From NCBI GenBank assembly GCA_029260765.1, contig JAJDCP010000063.1, forward strand, positions 1 through 64,000: a DNA stretch of 64,000 nucleotides, in the 5' to 3' direction. Numbering within the stretch: position 1 is the stretch's first letter; each line of letters starts with the position of its first letter. Source of the DNA: Planctomycetota bacterium. Lineage in GTDB: Bacteria > Planctomycetota > J058 > JAJDCP01. The translations under genes were made by a program, and so were the position numbers. This document shows, piece after piece, positions 1-9,224 of this stretch. A model generated the notes under the pieces. The model had not been told where the DNA came from and ran no database searches. It saw only the letters and a list, made by a program, of their open reading frames with translations.

Positions 1-105
1 AGTCCGAACCCGAATCCGAATCCGAATCCGATCCCGAATCCGAATCCGAATCCGATCCCGAATCCGAATCCGAATCCGAATCCGATCCCGAAGCCCGACT
101 CCGAG
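1..105. repeat. Degenerate hexamer tandem repeat (CCGAAT/CCGATC)
   Basis: The window opens inside a tract of CCGAAT units with scattered CCGATC units, decaying after about base 95 into GC-rich sequence. The left end is cut by the window. It precedes the first gene and has no ORF with gene-like composition. Similar hexamer tracts recur near 39.2, 39.9, 46.1 and 61.3 kb. Confidence 0.85.
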
Positions 106-206
106 CAGCCGGATTCCTCCGCGCCCTTCTCCGGTCCCCAAAAAAACGTGGCCAGTCCCCTCCATCGCCACGGAGTACCTCACAGAGCTCACTCCGGAGG
201 GATCCG

Positions 207-1058
207 ATGCGCCCCACCATCCTGCTTTGCTGTCTGTGCCTGTTCGGCTGCTACGCCGCGCCTCCTGTCGAGGACTTCACCCTGCGCCTCGAAGCCAGCG
301 CTCGCTACGCCTTTATCGACAACGGCGAGGTGCGCATCGACGGCGAGGATCTCAACGGCAACTTGATCACCGGCGACGAGCTGAGTTTCACGAGCGACCT
401 GAAGCTGGAGCCATCCCTGGTCGCCGGCGCTCAGATCGACCTGCGGCCCACAAACAACGCCGAGCTGCGCCTGAGCTATCTGCGCTTCGACAGCTATCAG
501 GGCAAGGCGGCCTTTGACCGCGACATCACCATCGCCGGCGAGGTCTTTGAAGCGAACGCCGACCTCGACAGCGAAGTGGCCATCGACCGCTTGACCCTGA
601 GCTACGCCCATCGCCTTGTCGCGGTCGGCTACGAGCAACCTGTCAGCTTCGACGGTCTGCTGCGTGTCGGCCTCGAGTACAACCATATCGACGTCCAGTT
701 CGACGGGGTGGCTGCCGACCTGACCCAGTTCCTGCTCGATGACAACGACGGCAAGGTCGCCGAAGACCTGCACCTCGGCAGCCCCTTCGTCGGCATCGAT
801 CTACGGCTCGGTCTCGGGGAACGCACACTGCTCTGGAGCGAGCTACGGGTCGGCTACCTGTCGGCTGCCGACTTCACCTACCAGACCCTCGATTGTGCCA
901 CTGGTGTCCGTGTGCGCCTGTTCGGGCCACTCGACCTCGGCGTCTTCTATGAGTACAGCCTGCGGGACGGCGAGTACGATCCGAGTGATGACGAGATCGG
1001 AGGCGAATTCAACCTGAGCAGCCACGCGGTCGGCGTGGCTGTCGGGCTGCAATTCTGA
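207..1058 (+). CDS. Outer-membrane beta-barrel-like lipoprotein, hypothetical
   Basis: 283 residues. The first 14 residues are a hydrophobic signal ending in L-F-G-C, so Cys15 looks like a lipidation site. The mature part alternates polar and hydrophobic residues in strand-like runs (for example LRLSYLRF, LTLSYAHRL, RVGLEYNHI), and ends in aromatic Phe, as outer-membrane barrel proteins usually do. The start is supported by a GGAGG box eight bases upstream. It probably sits in the outer membrane as an OmpW/OmpA-like porin or structural barrel. No substrate can be inferred. It stands alone, followed by the minus-strand aquaporin relic. Confidence 0.6.
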   Translation: MRPTILLCCLCLFGCYAAPPVEDFTLRLEASARYAFIDNGEVRIDGEDLNGNLITGDELSFTSDLKLEPSLVAGAQIDLRPTNNAELRLSYLRFDSYQGKAAFDRDITIAGEVFEANADLDSEVAIDRLTLSYAHRLVAVGYEQPVSFDGLLRVGLEYNHIDVQFDGVAADLTQFLLDDNDGKVAEDLHLGSPFVGIDLRLGLGERTLLWSELRVGYLSAADFTYQTLDCATGVRVRLFGPLDLGVFYEYSLRDGEYDPSDDEIGGEFNLSSHAVGVAVGLQF

Positions 1059-1061
1059 GGC

Positions 1062-1313
1062 TCAGAGCTCGTCCGGAAGCACCGACGGAGCCGTTGCCGT
1101 GCGCTCCTGGCTGTCAAGCTTGGACGCGTCGGCGGACAGCCAAGCAGCGACGATGCCGGCGATGGGGGCGTTGCCCTGCACGGTCCGTCCAAAGGCCAGA
1201 GACACGCCCTGCAGGCCGCTACCGACCTCGGGGAAAGCGGCGGCGGAGACCGCGCTGCGAGAGCCTCCGACGACCAGGATGGAGCTGCCGATGATCTCGG
1301 CCAGCAGCTCCAT
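1062..1313 (-). pseudogene. Aquaporin (AqpZ-like) relic, internally deleted
   Basis: Read from the ATG at 1313 downward, the first 43 residues match the start of AqpZ-type aquaporins: [13 protein letters not shown], then [12 protein letters not shown], then [10 protein letters not shown]. In a complete channel this leads into the first NPA loop. Here the reading jumps straight to [13 protein letters not shown], which resembles the later helix segment GGIVAAxxLYxIASG. The pore motifs NPA and the remaining helices are absent, so about 150 residues are missing. The remnant is about 83 residues and cannot form a channel. The family match comes from remembered consensus and no search was run. Confidence 0.7.
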
Positions 1314-1476
1314 AGGTAGGGAATCCTGCCGGATGGTTTGTCGGGAGCGGGCATCCAACCGGCCCGCACTCGTTTGCCCTGCGGCGCTACAGATCCCCGA
1401 CTTCGGGCCTGCCAAGACAGTTCTGCGTTGCCTGCAGATGCGCGACATCGTCGTGCAACGTGCGGCGAGATTCCCG

Positions 1477-1482
1477 TATACT
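1477..1482 (+). promoter_or_regulatory. Possible -10 box (TATACT) for the kinase gene
   Basis: TATACT lies 28 bases upstream of the kinase start, a plausible sigma70 -10 element. The -35 position (TGCAAC near 1454) is poor, so this is tentative. Confidence 0.35.
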
Positions 1483-1509
1483 GCCCCAAGCATGGCATGA
1501 GGATCAGAC

Positions 1510-4500
1510 ATGGAGCCCGCGGCTCTGCGCAAGCTTTGGGAGCAGACCCTCGGCCATCCGCTGGAGGACGCCACCCTACCCCACGACAGCAGCGTGCGGC
1601 CCCGTTCGCTGTTGCCGGTTGCGAAGCCCCCGCGCAAGCTGTCCGGGCGCTTCCGCGTCGATGCGCTGATCGGCAAGGGCGGCTTCGGTGAGGTCTTCCG
1701 CGCCCATCAGGAAGATCTCGAGCGCGAGGTCGCGCTCAAGAAGTTGCGTCCCGACCACTCCACGCCTCTGGACCGCGCGGCTTTCCTGGCTGAAGCGGTC
1801 GTGACAGGCCGTCTGGAGCACCCCAACATCGTTCCCATCTACACTCTCGACCGCACCGGCGATGGGGCGATGGCCCTGGCGATGAAGTTGGTCGAAGGCA
1901 AGAGCTGGAAGCAGCTGCTCCCCGAGCACGGTCTGGTCCACCACCTCAACATCCTCGATCAGGTCTGCAACGCGGTGGCGTTCGCGCACAGCCGAGACAT
2001 CGTGCACGCCGATCTCAAGCCTACCAACGTGATGGTCGGGGCTTTCGGCGAAGTCACGGTGCTCGATTGGGGCAACGCCGTCAGCCTGAGCGATGCGGGG
2101 CCCGCACGCATCCGCCGCAACACCAGCGTGCGTATGCCCTGTGGCACCCCGGCCTATATGGCTCCCGAATTGGCCTTGGGCAAAGGGGAACGGATCGGCC
2201 CCTGGACTGATGTCTATCTGCTTGGCGGCATCCTGCACCACTTGTTGACGGGCATGCCGCCTCACATGGGCGGTTCTTTGATCGAAGTCGTCACGCGGGC
2301 CGCCCAGGGGGCGCAGGTGCAGCTGCCTGCCAACGTGCCCGAAGAGCTGGCGATGCTCTGCCGCTCAGCGTTGCAGCGCGTGCCTGCCGACCGTCCGGCC
2401 AGTGTGTTGGAGTTCCAGGCCCGTTTGCGGGCTTTTCTGCGCCATCGTGAGAGCCACGAGATCGTCGGCGCCGCGCGTGCGACCTTGGCAGCCTGCCGCG
2501 AGAGAGCCGGACAAGCCAGGTCCGAGGCGGACCGCAACCAGCTCTACTACGACTTCGCCGAGGCTGTGGCTGGTTTCAAGCAAGCGGCCAAGCTCTGGCC
2601 TGAGAACCCCGAGGCGCTTCAGGGGAGCGTCGAGGCGCATCGGGCCTATGCAGAGTCTGCGCTCGCTCTCGGAGACCTCGGGCTGGCCGAAAGCCAGGCC
2701 AGCATGTCCGACACCCCCCAGGCCGTTGCCTTGCGCGCTGAGATCGTCCGTGCCCGCGCATCCCGGGCAAGCCAGCTGCGCGTCAAGCGCCGGCTGCAGT
2801 GGGGTCTGCTGGTCGCGCTGGGCTTGATCCTGGCGGTCTCGTTGGGGGCCGTGGTCCTGCTGCGGCGAAAGAACTTCGAGATCGAGGCGAAGAACCGGAT
2901 GATCGCCGAGGAGAAATCCCACGCCGAACAGCGCGGGGCCGTAGCGCAGAAGGCCCTCGACCAGCTGACCGGAGAGGTGCAGAACCTGTTGGAGGATGAG
3001 CTCGCCGATGCCCGCGCCCACAAGGTCGGGCGGCGCATTCTCGACGTCGCGCTCGAGGGCTGGCAGGCCTTGCGGGGCTCTGAGCAGGATGGTTCGCTGG
3101 GAACCGCGCAGGCGCGCCTGCGGGTGGGGCGCTTGTTGCTCGAAGTCTCCGGCGACACCGAGGCCGCCTTGCTGGAGTTTCGTGCGGCCCTGCACGAGCT
3201 CGAGGTGCTGCAGGATGATGGGGCCCAGGGGCCCGAGTTGGTGCGGACGCTAGGCATGGTCCGGCTCTACGTCGGCGATGTCCTGCAGCTGCGTGGCGAG
3301 CTGACCGCCGCCCGCGAGGCCTACCTGAGCGCGCTCGATTTGCATCGACAGTTGGTTCGGGACGAGCAGCTCGACCCGGCGCGGGAACGCAATGTGGCCC
3401 TCTGCCTGCTGCGCCTGGCTGCGGTCGCCGAGGGGTTGGGAGAATCCGAACGGGCCCAGGCTCGCAGCCAAGAAGCTCTGTCCATTTTGCGGCCGGATGC
3501 GGCGGCGCATCCCGGGGACCGCGCGGTCCATCGTGAGCTGGCCGCGGGTCTTGATGCGCTGGCGGGGAGCTTGGAGGGACTCGGCGAGCATGATGCCGCC
3601 CGGGCTGCCTGGCAGGAGGCGTTGGACATCCTGCGTGCGATTATGGCTGAAGAGCCCAGCAATCCCCGCGCATGCCGGGACGTTGCCTACAGCCTGGTGT
3701 GGTTGGGCGACGCAAGTCTCGAACACGGGGGTGAGGACGCGGCTGCCTCTTTGTGGGAAGAGGCGCTGCTGATCCGGCGCGCGCTGTTGGAACGGGACCC
3801 CTTCAACGCCGGCAGTCAGGCTGAGCTCAGCTTGGTTCTCGAACGGGTTGGAGGACTGTACCTGCGCAGAGGCGACGCCCAAGCCGCCCAGCAGGCCTAC
3901 GCAGAATCCCTCGAGCTCGACCGGCAACGCTACGCTCGTGATCCGAACAACTTCGAGACCCAGTTGGACCTGGCGATCTCGCTGTACAAGGCCAGCCAGA
4001 GTGCCCGCGCCCTCGGTGCCCTGGAGGACGCCCGTCGGGATTGCGATGCCAGCCTCGAGCACCTGCGCGAGCTGGTGCTTGCGCACCCCGAGCACCAACG
4101 CAGCCGCGCAGCGCTGCTTTCGGCGCTCGAGAGCCTGGGGAACCTCGCGCAGGAAGGCTCCGAGTACGAGCGTGCTGGTGCTTTGTATGGTGAGGCCCTC
4201 GAGTGGATCAAGAACGGCAAGGAGCTGTCAGACGTGCGCCACCGGGCGCGCTTGAGTGCCTTGCTGGGAGACGTCGAGCTCGAGCAGGGCGAGGCCGCGT
4301 CGGCCCTGCCGCTGTTTCGTGCGTCTGCGGCCCTGCGCGCGGAGTTGGTGGTCCAGGACAGCGCCGATTTCGAGGCGCGTGTCGGCCGGGCGCGGGTGCT
4401 CTACAGCGCCGTGCAGGCCGCAAGACAGCTCGAAGACCTGCCGACAGCGCTCAGCTGCCTCGAGGCCACGGTCGAGGCCTTGCAGCAGCTCGCGCGGCGC

Positions 4501-4992
4501 GACGCGCAGTATCTCGGCGACGTCGAGGTGCTCGCAGCAGAGCTGGCGGCGTTGCAGCGTGAGAAGGCGCTGCGCGATCGTCTGGCAGAGCATCCCGAGG
4601 CGCAAGAAGACTGGTTCAACCTCGGCGAGCTCCTGCTCGAGAGCCATCGCGACCGTCAGGGATTGCAGGCGTTCCAGGCGGGTCTGCAATGCGGACCCGC
4701 GACGGGCGAAGACTACCTGAACACGGCGCTGGTCGCCGCGCGTCTGGCGCGTGATGACCGGGATGCGGCGCTGGAGGAGCAGGCCTTCGCCTGGTTGCGC
4801 CAGGGGCTCGAGGCCCTCGAGCCCGACCTGCGTGCGCTGCGTGAAGCTGCGGCCCAGGATCCCGCGGCCGAAGCTGAGCTCCAACAACTGTTGCAGCTGC
4901 TCGAGTACCTGCGCAGCACAGAGCCATCGCTCAGCGTCCTGCGCAGCCGAGCGCAATTCGAGCAGATCTTTGCCCGGCTGCGCGGCGACTAG
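1510..4992 (+). CDS. Membrane Ser/Thr protein kinase with TPR repeats
   Basis: 1160 residues. The kinase domain spans about 48-310: glycine loop GKGGFGEVF at 55-63, Lys77 in VALKK, alpha-C Glu95, catalytic HADLKPTN with Asp168, DWG in place of DFG with Asp186, and APE at 218-220. All catalytic residues are present, so it should be active. One transmembrane helix lies at about 431-451 and is followed by a charged coiled coil and then several hundred residues of TPR-like helical pairs, ending near 1130. The kinase is therefore cytoplasmic and the TPR part extracytoplasmic, presumably a sensor or scaffold. A GAGG ribosome site precedes the ATG. It is paralogous to the kinase at 46,368 and shares domain order and many motifs. 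The target is unknown. Confidence 0.88.
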   Translation: MEPAALRKLWEQTLGHPLEDATLPHDSSVRPRSLLPVAKPPRKLSGRFRVDALIGKGGFGEVFRAHQEDLEREVALKKLRPDHSTPLDRAAFLAEAVVTGRLEHPNIVPIYTLDRTGDGAMALAMKLVEGKSWKQLLPEHGLVHHLNILDQVCNAVAFAHSRDIVHADLKPTNVMVGAFGEVTVLDWGNAVSLSDAGPARIRRNTSVRMPCGTPAYMAPELALGKGERIGPWTDVYLLGGILHHLLTGMPPHMGGSLIEVVTRAAQGAQVQLPANVPEELAMLCRSALQRVPADRPASVLEFQARLRAFLRHRESHEIVGAARATLAACRERAGQARSEADRNQLYYDFAEAVAGFKQAAKLWPENPEALQGSVEAHRAYAESALALGDLGLAESQASMSDTPQAVALRAEIVRARASRASQLRVKRRLQWGLLVALGLILAVSLGAVVLLRRKNFEIEAKNRMIAEEKSHAEQRGAVAQKALDQLTGEVQNLLEDELADARAHKVGRRILDVALEGWQALRGSEQDGSLGTAQARLRVGRLLLEVSGDTEAALLEFRAALHELEVLQDDGAQGPELVRTLGMVRLYVGDVLQLRGELTAAREAYLSALDLHRQLVRDEQLDPARERNVALCLLRLAAVAEGLGESERAQARSQEALSILRPDAAAHPGDRAVHRELAAGLDALAGSLEGLGEHDAARAAWQEALDILRAIMAEEPSNPRACRDVAYSLVWLGDASLEHGGEDAAASLWEEALLIRRALLERDPFNAGSQAELSLVLERVGGLYLRRGDAQAAQQAYAESLELDRQRYARDPNNFETQLDLAISLYKASQSARALGALEDARRDCDASLEHLRELVLAHPEHQRSRAALLSALESLGNLAQEGSEYERAGALYGEALEWIKNGKELSDVRHRARLSALLGDVELEQGEAASALPLFRASAALRAELVVQDSADFEARVGRARVLYSAVQAARQLEDLPTALSCLEATVEALQQLARRDAQYLGDVEVLAAELAALQREKALRDRLAEHPEAQEDWFNLGELLLESHRDRQGLQAFQAGLQCGPATGEDYLNTALVAARLARDDRDAALEEQAFAWLRQGLEALEPDLRALREAAAQDPAAEAELQQLLQLLEYLRSTEPSLSVLRSRAQFEQIFARLRGD

Positions 4993-5002
4993 CGCCTCCG
5001 CG

Positions 5003-5863
5003 TCACTCGGCGTTCGGGTTCCTCGTTGGAAAGTCGCCCAACATACGCTCTACGGCGTACACCGCGTCTTCATCGCGCGCCGCGCCCGACCAGTAGAAGT
5101 CGTTGACATACTCGACCCGCCGGGTATTGGGGTCGAAGCACACCATGCCGAAGAACGCGCGGTCGGGGGTGCGCTCAAAGAAGAAGCTCAAGCTGATCGA
5201 GAGCGGCAGGGCAAAGGGAATCAAGAACCCTGCGGCCGCGATCGGCAGCATGACCAGGTTGAGCGTCAGATTCTTCGCCCAGCGCCAATAGCTCTCCGAG
5301 CTGGTCTCTGCGCGCGCGGTCCCGAACACCAGCATGACCAGGTCATACTCCTGCAGATCCTTGACGGGACCATCGTAGGTCAGCTCTGGCGGGAGCAGCG
5401 CGGTTTGGTAGTCGGGGTCTGCCGACACCAGCACGCTGAGCACGGCCTCAGCGGCCGCCACCCGACGGGCCCGCCGGGTGGGCAGGACAGGGCGGTCTGT
5501 CCGGGGCACGCCTTCGGGGGTCTCAAAGCCCGTATGGATCCAAGGCAACAGGGTGTCGGCTTGCACGCTGGGCACGAACGAGATGGCATCCAGAGACTCC
5601 ACGGAGAACCCGGCATCCTCAAGGTGTTTCTCGGCGGCAGCCTGCACCAGGCTGGCCGTGTTTTGCGAGACCGTGGGCGAGTACATCAGCATGCTGGTGC
5701 CTGTGTAGCTGACCGCGACCCTGATGTCCGGATAGAGCATCGCGACCGTGCGGCAATCGCGTAATTTCTCGGGCAGGTCGGCCTGCGCGCGCGGATGGAT
5801 GGTGCCGCAACCAACCACGACCGCGGCCAGGCTGAAGCACAGCCAGATACCACCAGTTCGCAT
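5003..5863 (-). CDS. Lipoprotein of unknown function with C-terminal membrane segment
   Basis: 286 residues from the ATG at 5863, chosen because AGGAGA lies seven bases upstream. The longer frame adds 25 residues without a signal. Residues 1-19 form a lipoprotein signal (hydrophobic run ending VVVGC, Cys19). About residues 198-230 are strongly hydrophobic (LVMLPIAAAGFLIPFALPL). No enzymatic motif was recognised. It is convergent with the upstream kinase gene, with 10 bases between the stops, and the next gene on the same strand begins 37 bases away. A membrane-associated envelope protein is the most that can be said. Confidence 0.55.
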   Translation of the reverse strand: MRTGGIWLCFSLAAVVVGCGTIHPRAQADLPEKLRDCRTVAMLYPDIRVAVSYTGTSMLMYSPTVSQNTASLVQAAAEKHLEDAGFSVESLDAISFVPSVQADTLLPWIHTGFETPEGVPRTDRPVLPTRRARRVAAAEAVLSVLVSADPDYQTALLPPELTYDGPVKDLQEYDLVMLVFGTARAETSSESYWRWAKNLTLNLVMLPIAAAGFLIPFALPLSISLSFFFERTPDRAFFGMVCFDPNTRRVEYVNDFYWSGAARDEDAVYAVERMLGDFPTRNPNAE

Positions 5864-5900
5864 CGGTGTCTCCTTGATCTTCGAAGATGTCGTCGGCTGG

Positions 5901-8348
5901 TTAGACCACAGTCCGCACGATGCGGAAGCCCAGCTCATTGCCTTCGCCTGCGGGGGCGTTCTTGTCGCGCACAGACGCGCTGCAGAGGCGCGCGATCAGT
6001 CCCCAGCTGCCACCTCGGGCGACCCGTTCGCTGCCGTGCCAGGGTCCACAGCTGTCGACGACCAGGGTCTGGGGGTAGACACCGTACCAGTCGTGGCACC
6101 ACTCCCAGACATTGCCGTGCATGTCATACAGTCCCCAGGGATTGGGCGGATAGAAGCGCACGGGCGTGGGGCGCTCGACATTCAGCCCGAAGTTGGCCTG
6201 CTCTTCCTGCAAGCGCGCCCCGGTCCAGAAAGGCTGCTCGGTCCCCGCCCGGCAAGCGTACTCCCATTCAGCCTCGGTGGGCAGCCGGTAGCCCGGCGCG
6301 TCCAGGCCCACGAAACGGAGATCGTTGGCGACCTCGTAGGCGGGAGACAAGCCTTCGAGCTCGGACAAGCGGTTGCAGAATTCGACCGCGTCGAACCAGC
6401 TCACGCACTCGACCGGCGCGGCCGCGCGGCCCTTGAATTGGGCGGGACAGTCGCCCATCAGCGCGCTCCATTCGGCCTGCGTCACCGGGGTGGCTTTCAT
6501 GTAGATGGGCCGGGTGATGCTGACCGGGTGTGGCAGCTCGTCGCCTCCTTGGGCGTCGGCTCCCGATGAGCCCATCGTGAACCTGCCCGGGGGAATCAGG
6601 ACGAGCTCGGTCCCCTGACTGTTGCGCACGGCGATCGGCAGATCCAGGGAGACCGAGCACTCACGTTGGGTCGTCTGCGGGGTCCACCAAAGATCGATGT
6701 GTGCGGGACCCGGAGTGGGGCGTTCGGGAGTCTGCTCGTTGCTGATCTTCGTGAGCGCTTCGAGGATCTCGAGAAAGCTCTGGTAACGGCGGGCGGGGAA
6801 AGGATCGACACAACGCAGCAACAGAGCGAGCAGCGAAGCGCTTTCACTGCCGAGGGCCGCAAGCATGGCCGGCATGGGCTGAGGATCTCCACACAGCAGG
6901 AAGCGCCCGATCAGTCCAAAGGCGTAGATATCTGCAGGAGGTCCGACCCGCGTGGCGCCGGGATCGCGCTGCTCGGGCGCAGTGTAGACCAGCGCCCGGC
7001 GCAGCGCGTGGTGGATCTCGCAGCCCTCGCGCAGCTTGTCTGGATCGCACAAGGCGAGAGTATTGGGGCGCGGGCCCAGCGCGAAGTTGATGACCCGCGG
7101 CCGCAAGCGCTCGCCCTCGGGGCGCAGCGCGATGTTGGCGGGATTGAGGTCGGCGTGCAGCACACCCCGGCGGTGTGCCGCCAGCAGCCCTTCTGCGATC
7201 TTGGCCAGCAGGCCGATGCTCGCAGTGTGCCCGAGGGGGCCCCGCTGGGCGACGAACTCGGCCAGCGTCAGCTCGCCAGCAAACTCGCTGACCAGGAAGG
7301 GCACCTGCCGGTGCCTGCGGTCGGCCCAGCTCCAGACCAATGGTCGGGCGGCAAGCGGGCTGTCCAGCTGGCTGAGGCGGCGGGCCGCCTCGAAGATCGA
7401 TGAGGTGTGGCGCTCGCCCCCCCACAGGGCGGTCACCACCCGCCGGCTGCCCGCTTGACTCATCGCCAGGTAGCTGATGCCATAGCTGCCCGCCTGCAAC
7501 ACGCGCAGCGGCGTATATACGTCGGTGTCGAACAGCTCGAAGCTCATGTCGGCTTCCTTGATCAGCTCCTGGGTGCAGCTGAAGGCCGCATCGTGGTCGC
7601 TGGCCTGGGCGGCCGCTTGCAGCGCGTTGAAGAGGAATAGACCGCGGCGCTGCCGGTCCTGCGTGGACTTGATCGCGGCGGCAAAGCAGTCGTAGGCACG
7701 GCTCGGGTCGCCGAGCGCGAACTGCAGGTGCCCAGAGAGGTTGAGCACTTCGCAGTGGCTGGCCAGGTGCAGGGGAAGCGCCTCGACGCGCTCGGCCATG
7801 TCTTCGAGCGTATCGCCCGACTCGCGGTCGAACATGGCGAGCGCATCCACCGGCCGCACCTTCTCGCGGAAGTGCAGCCGGCGGAAGACATCGCGCGCCA
7901 GGCGCAGGGTGGCCGTGTGCTCGGGGGTGACCATCTCGGCACCTTCGGGGCCGATCTCGACGCGGAAACTCTGGTGCAGGTTGCTGGCCAGGAACTCCTT
8001 GAGCCCAGGCAGTTGGCGCAACGTGTGGTGCATCGACTCGAGCATGAAGCGCACCGCTTCGTTGTTGTCTTCGAGCTCGCGCAAGCGGATGGGAAGGTGC
8101 TCGACGGTCTCCGCCTTGTCGCGCAACAGGCGGATCAGCACGGGCCCGTGGACCTGCACCACCCGCAAGATGTTGTTCAGGCAGGCCAGCTGTTCACGGT
8201 CCTGGATGGCGTCGATCGAGTACAGCGCGTCCTGCAGCTGTGGCTGGGGGACGAGGCGCTCGCACACGAACTGGGCGAGCTCGGCGAGGTAGCTCGCGAA
8301 GACGCTCTCAGAGGCGCGGAATTTGTCGATGGCCTTGAAGGCGGTCAT
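5901..8348 (-). CDS. Kinase-like domain fused to formylglycine-generating-enzyme-like domain
   Basis: 815 residues from the ATG at 8348. The frame is open further upstream, but that part overlaps the divergent esterase gene and has shadow composition. Residues 1-270 are helical and probably TPR-like. About 278-535 is a protein-kinase-like fold: catalytic-loop HADLNPAN (Asp400) and an APEQ segment are kept, but the VAIK lysine is missing (VVTALW) and DFG reads NFA. It may therefore be a pseudokinase. About 578-815 is an FGE-sulfatase superfamily domain: PPGRFTMGS, PVECVSWFDAVEFCNRLS, RLPTEAEWEYACR, DMHGNVWEWCHDWYG and ARGGSW. The paired active-site cysteines of true FGE are not obvious, so binding or structural use is possible. 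Confidence 0.85.
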   Translation of the reverse strand: MTAFKAIDKFRASESVFASYLAELAQFVCERLVPQPQLQDALYSIDAIQDREQLACLNNILRVVQVHGPVLIRLLRDKAETVEHLPIRLRELEDNNEAVRFMLESMHHTLRQLPGLKEFLASNLHQSFRVEIGPEGAEMVTPEHTATLRLARDVFRRLHFREKVRPVDALAMFDRESGDTLEDMAERVEALPLHLASHCEVLNLSGHLQFALGDPSRAYDCFAAAIKSTQDRQRRGLFLFNALQAAAQASDHDAAFSCTQELIKEADMSFELFDTDVYTPLRVLQAGSYGISYLAMSQAGSRRVVTALWGGERHTSSIFEAARRLSQLDSPLAARPLVWSWADRRHRQVPFLVSEFAGELTLAEFVAQRGPLGHTASIGLLAKIAEGLLAAHRRGVLHADLNPANIALRPEGERLRPRVINFALGPRPNTLALCDPDKLREGCEIHHALRRALVYTAPEQRDPGATRVGPPADIYAFGLIGRFLLCGDPQPMPAMLAALGSESASLLALLLRCVDPFPARRYQSFLEILEALTKISNEQTPERPTPGPAHIDLWWTPQTTQRECSVSLDLPIAVRNSQGTELVLIPPGRFTMGSSGADAQGGDELPHPVSITRPIYMKATPVTQAEWSALMGDCPAQFKGRAAAPVECVSWFDAVEFCNRLSELEGLSPAYEVANDLRFVGLDAPGYRLPTEAEWEYACRAGTEQPFWTGARLQEEQANFGLNVERPTPVRFYPPNPWGLYDMHGNVWEWCHDWYGVYPQTLVVDSCGPWHGSERVARGGSWGLIARLCSASVRDKNAPAGEGNELGFRIVRTVV

Positions 8349-8428
8349 ACCCGTGCCCGGAGTGGGGTGGATCGGAGTAGTCTGCCAAAGCTTCCATTTT
8401 AGGACAATGACCCGCCTCAGCGCAAAAC

Positions 8429-8458
8429 TTGCGCGCGATCCCTCGAGCGGGGCACAAT
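8429..8458 (+). promoter_or_regulatory. Putative sigma70 promoter for the esterase gene
   Basis: TTGCGC at 8429-8434 and CACAAT at 8453-8458 are separated by 18 bases and lie 25 bases upstream of the esterase ATG. It is a reasonable but imperfect match. Confidence 0.4.
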
Positions 8459-8483
8459 GGGGGTCACCCGCCTGGAGGCAGCT

Positions 8484-9215
8484 ATGCCCGTTCTCACTAC
8501 CCAGCTCGGTCCGTTGCGTTGTCGGCTGGTCGATCGGCTTCCGCAGGGCCACGCTCCGGCCTTCCACCTGGTCCTCTGCCATGGTTTTGGGGCCCCCGGG
8601 GACGACCTGGTTTCGCTGGCCGAGAGTCTGCTGTCCCTGCCGGGTCTGGCGGAAAAACTTCGCTGCGTCTTCCCCGAGGCGCCTCTGCACTTGGACGGAC
8701 TGGGCTACGGAGCGCGGGCCTGGTGGCAGATCGATGTCGGCCGCATCGAGCGCGCCATCCGTGAGGGCCGGCTCGCCGAGCTCTGCGCACAGGAGCCCGA
8801 TGGATTGGCGCGCGCGCGCCGCAAGCTGCTCGCCTGTCTCGATGCGCTCTGCCGCCAGGCCGACCATGGTTGGGAGCGTCTGCTGCTCGGCGGTTTCTCT
8901 CAGGGCGCGATGCTGACCACCGATGTGGCGCTACGCGCCGAGAGCGCCCCGGCCGGACTGGCGATTCTCTCCGGCACCCTGCTGTGTTCCGAGATCTGGC
9001 GCGGGCGTTGCCAGCAGCGCTCGGGGCTGCCCGTGTTCCAGTCCCATGGCCGGCAGGATCCGCTGCTGCCGTTCACGCTGGCCGAGCGCCTGCGTGAGCT
9101 GTTGCGCGCGGGCAGTCTACCCGTCGAATTCCACGAATTCACCGGGGGCCATGGCATCCCGGCGGGCGTGTTGGGGCCCTTGGCGCGCTTTGCCGCGCGC
9201 CACGCCCCGGAATAG
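8484..9215 (+). CDS. Phospholipase/carboxylesterase family alpha/beta hydrolase
   Basis: 243 residues. The start is the ATG at 8484, with GGAGG five bases before it, rather than the upstream ATG at 8457. The fold is the Abhydrolase_2 family: oxyanion region LCHGFGAPGDD, nucleophile motif GFSQG with Ser139, acidic residue in GRQDPLLP (Asp192), and His223 in GGHGIP. It should hydrolyse carboxylic esters, perhaps acylglycerols or acyl-thioesters, in the cytoplasm, as no signal peptide is present. Its stop is nine bases before the next gene, so the two are probably one transcript. The natural substrate is unknown. Confidence 0.88.
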   Translation: MPVLTTQLGPLRCRLVDRLPQGHAPAFHLVLCHGFGAPGDDLVSLAESLLSLPGLAEKLRCVFPEAPLHLDGLGYGARAWWQIDVGRIERAIREGRLAELCAQEPDGLARARRKLLACLDALCRQADHGWERLLLGGFSQGAMLTTDVALRAESAPAGLAILSGTLLCSEIWRGRCQQRSGLPVFQSHGRQDPLLPFTLAERLRELLRAGSLPVEFHEFTGGHGIPAGVLGPLARFAARHAPE

Positions 9216-9224
9216 GAGATTCTG

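Noticed and set aside
1..105. Possible CRISPR array
   Set aside because: Units are six bases with no spacers, so a simple degenerate tandem repeat.
8349..8867. 173-codon N-terminal extension of the kinase/FGE protein
   Set aside because: It overlaps the esterase gene in antisense; the esterase has a catalytic triad and a good ribosome site.
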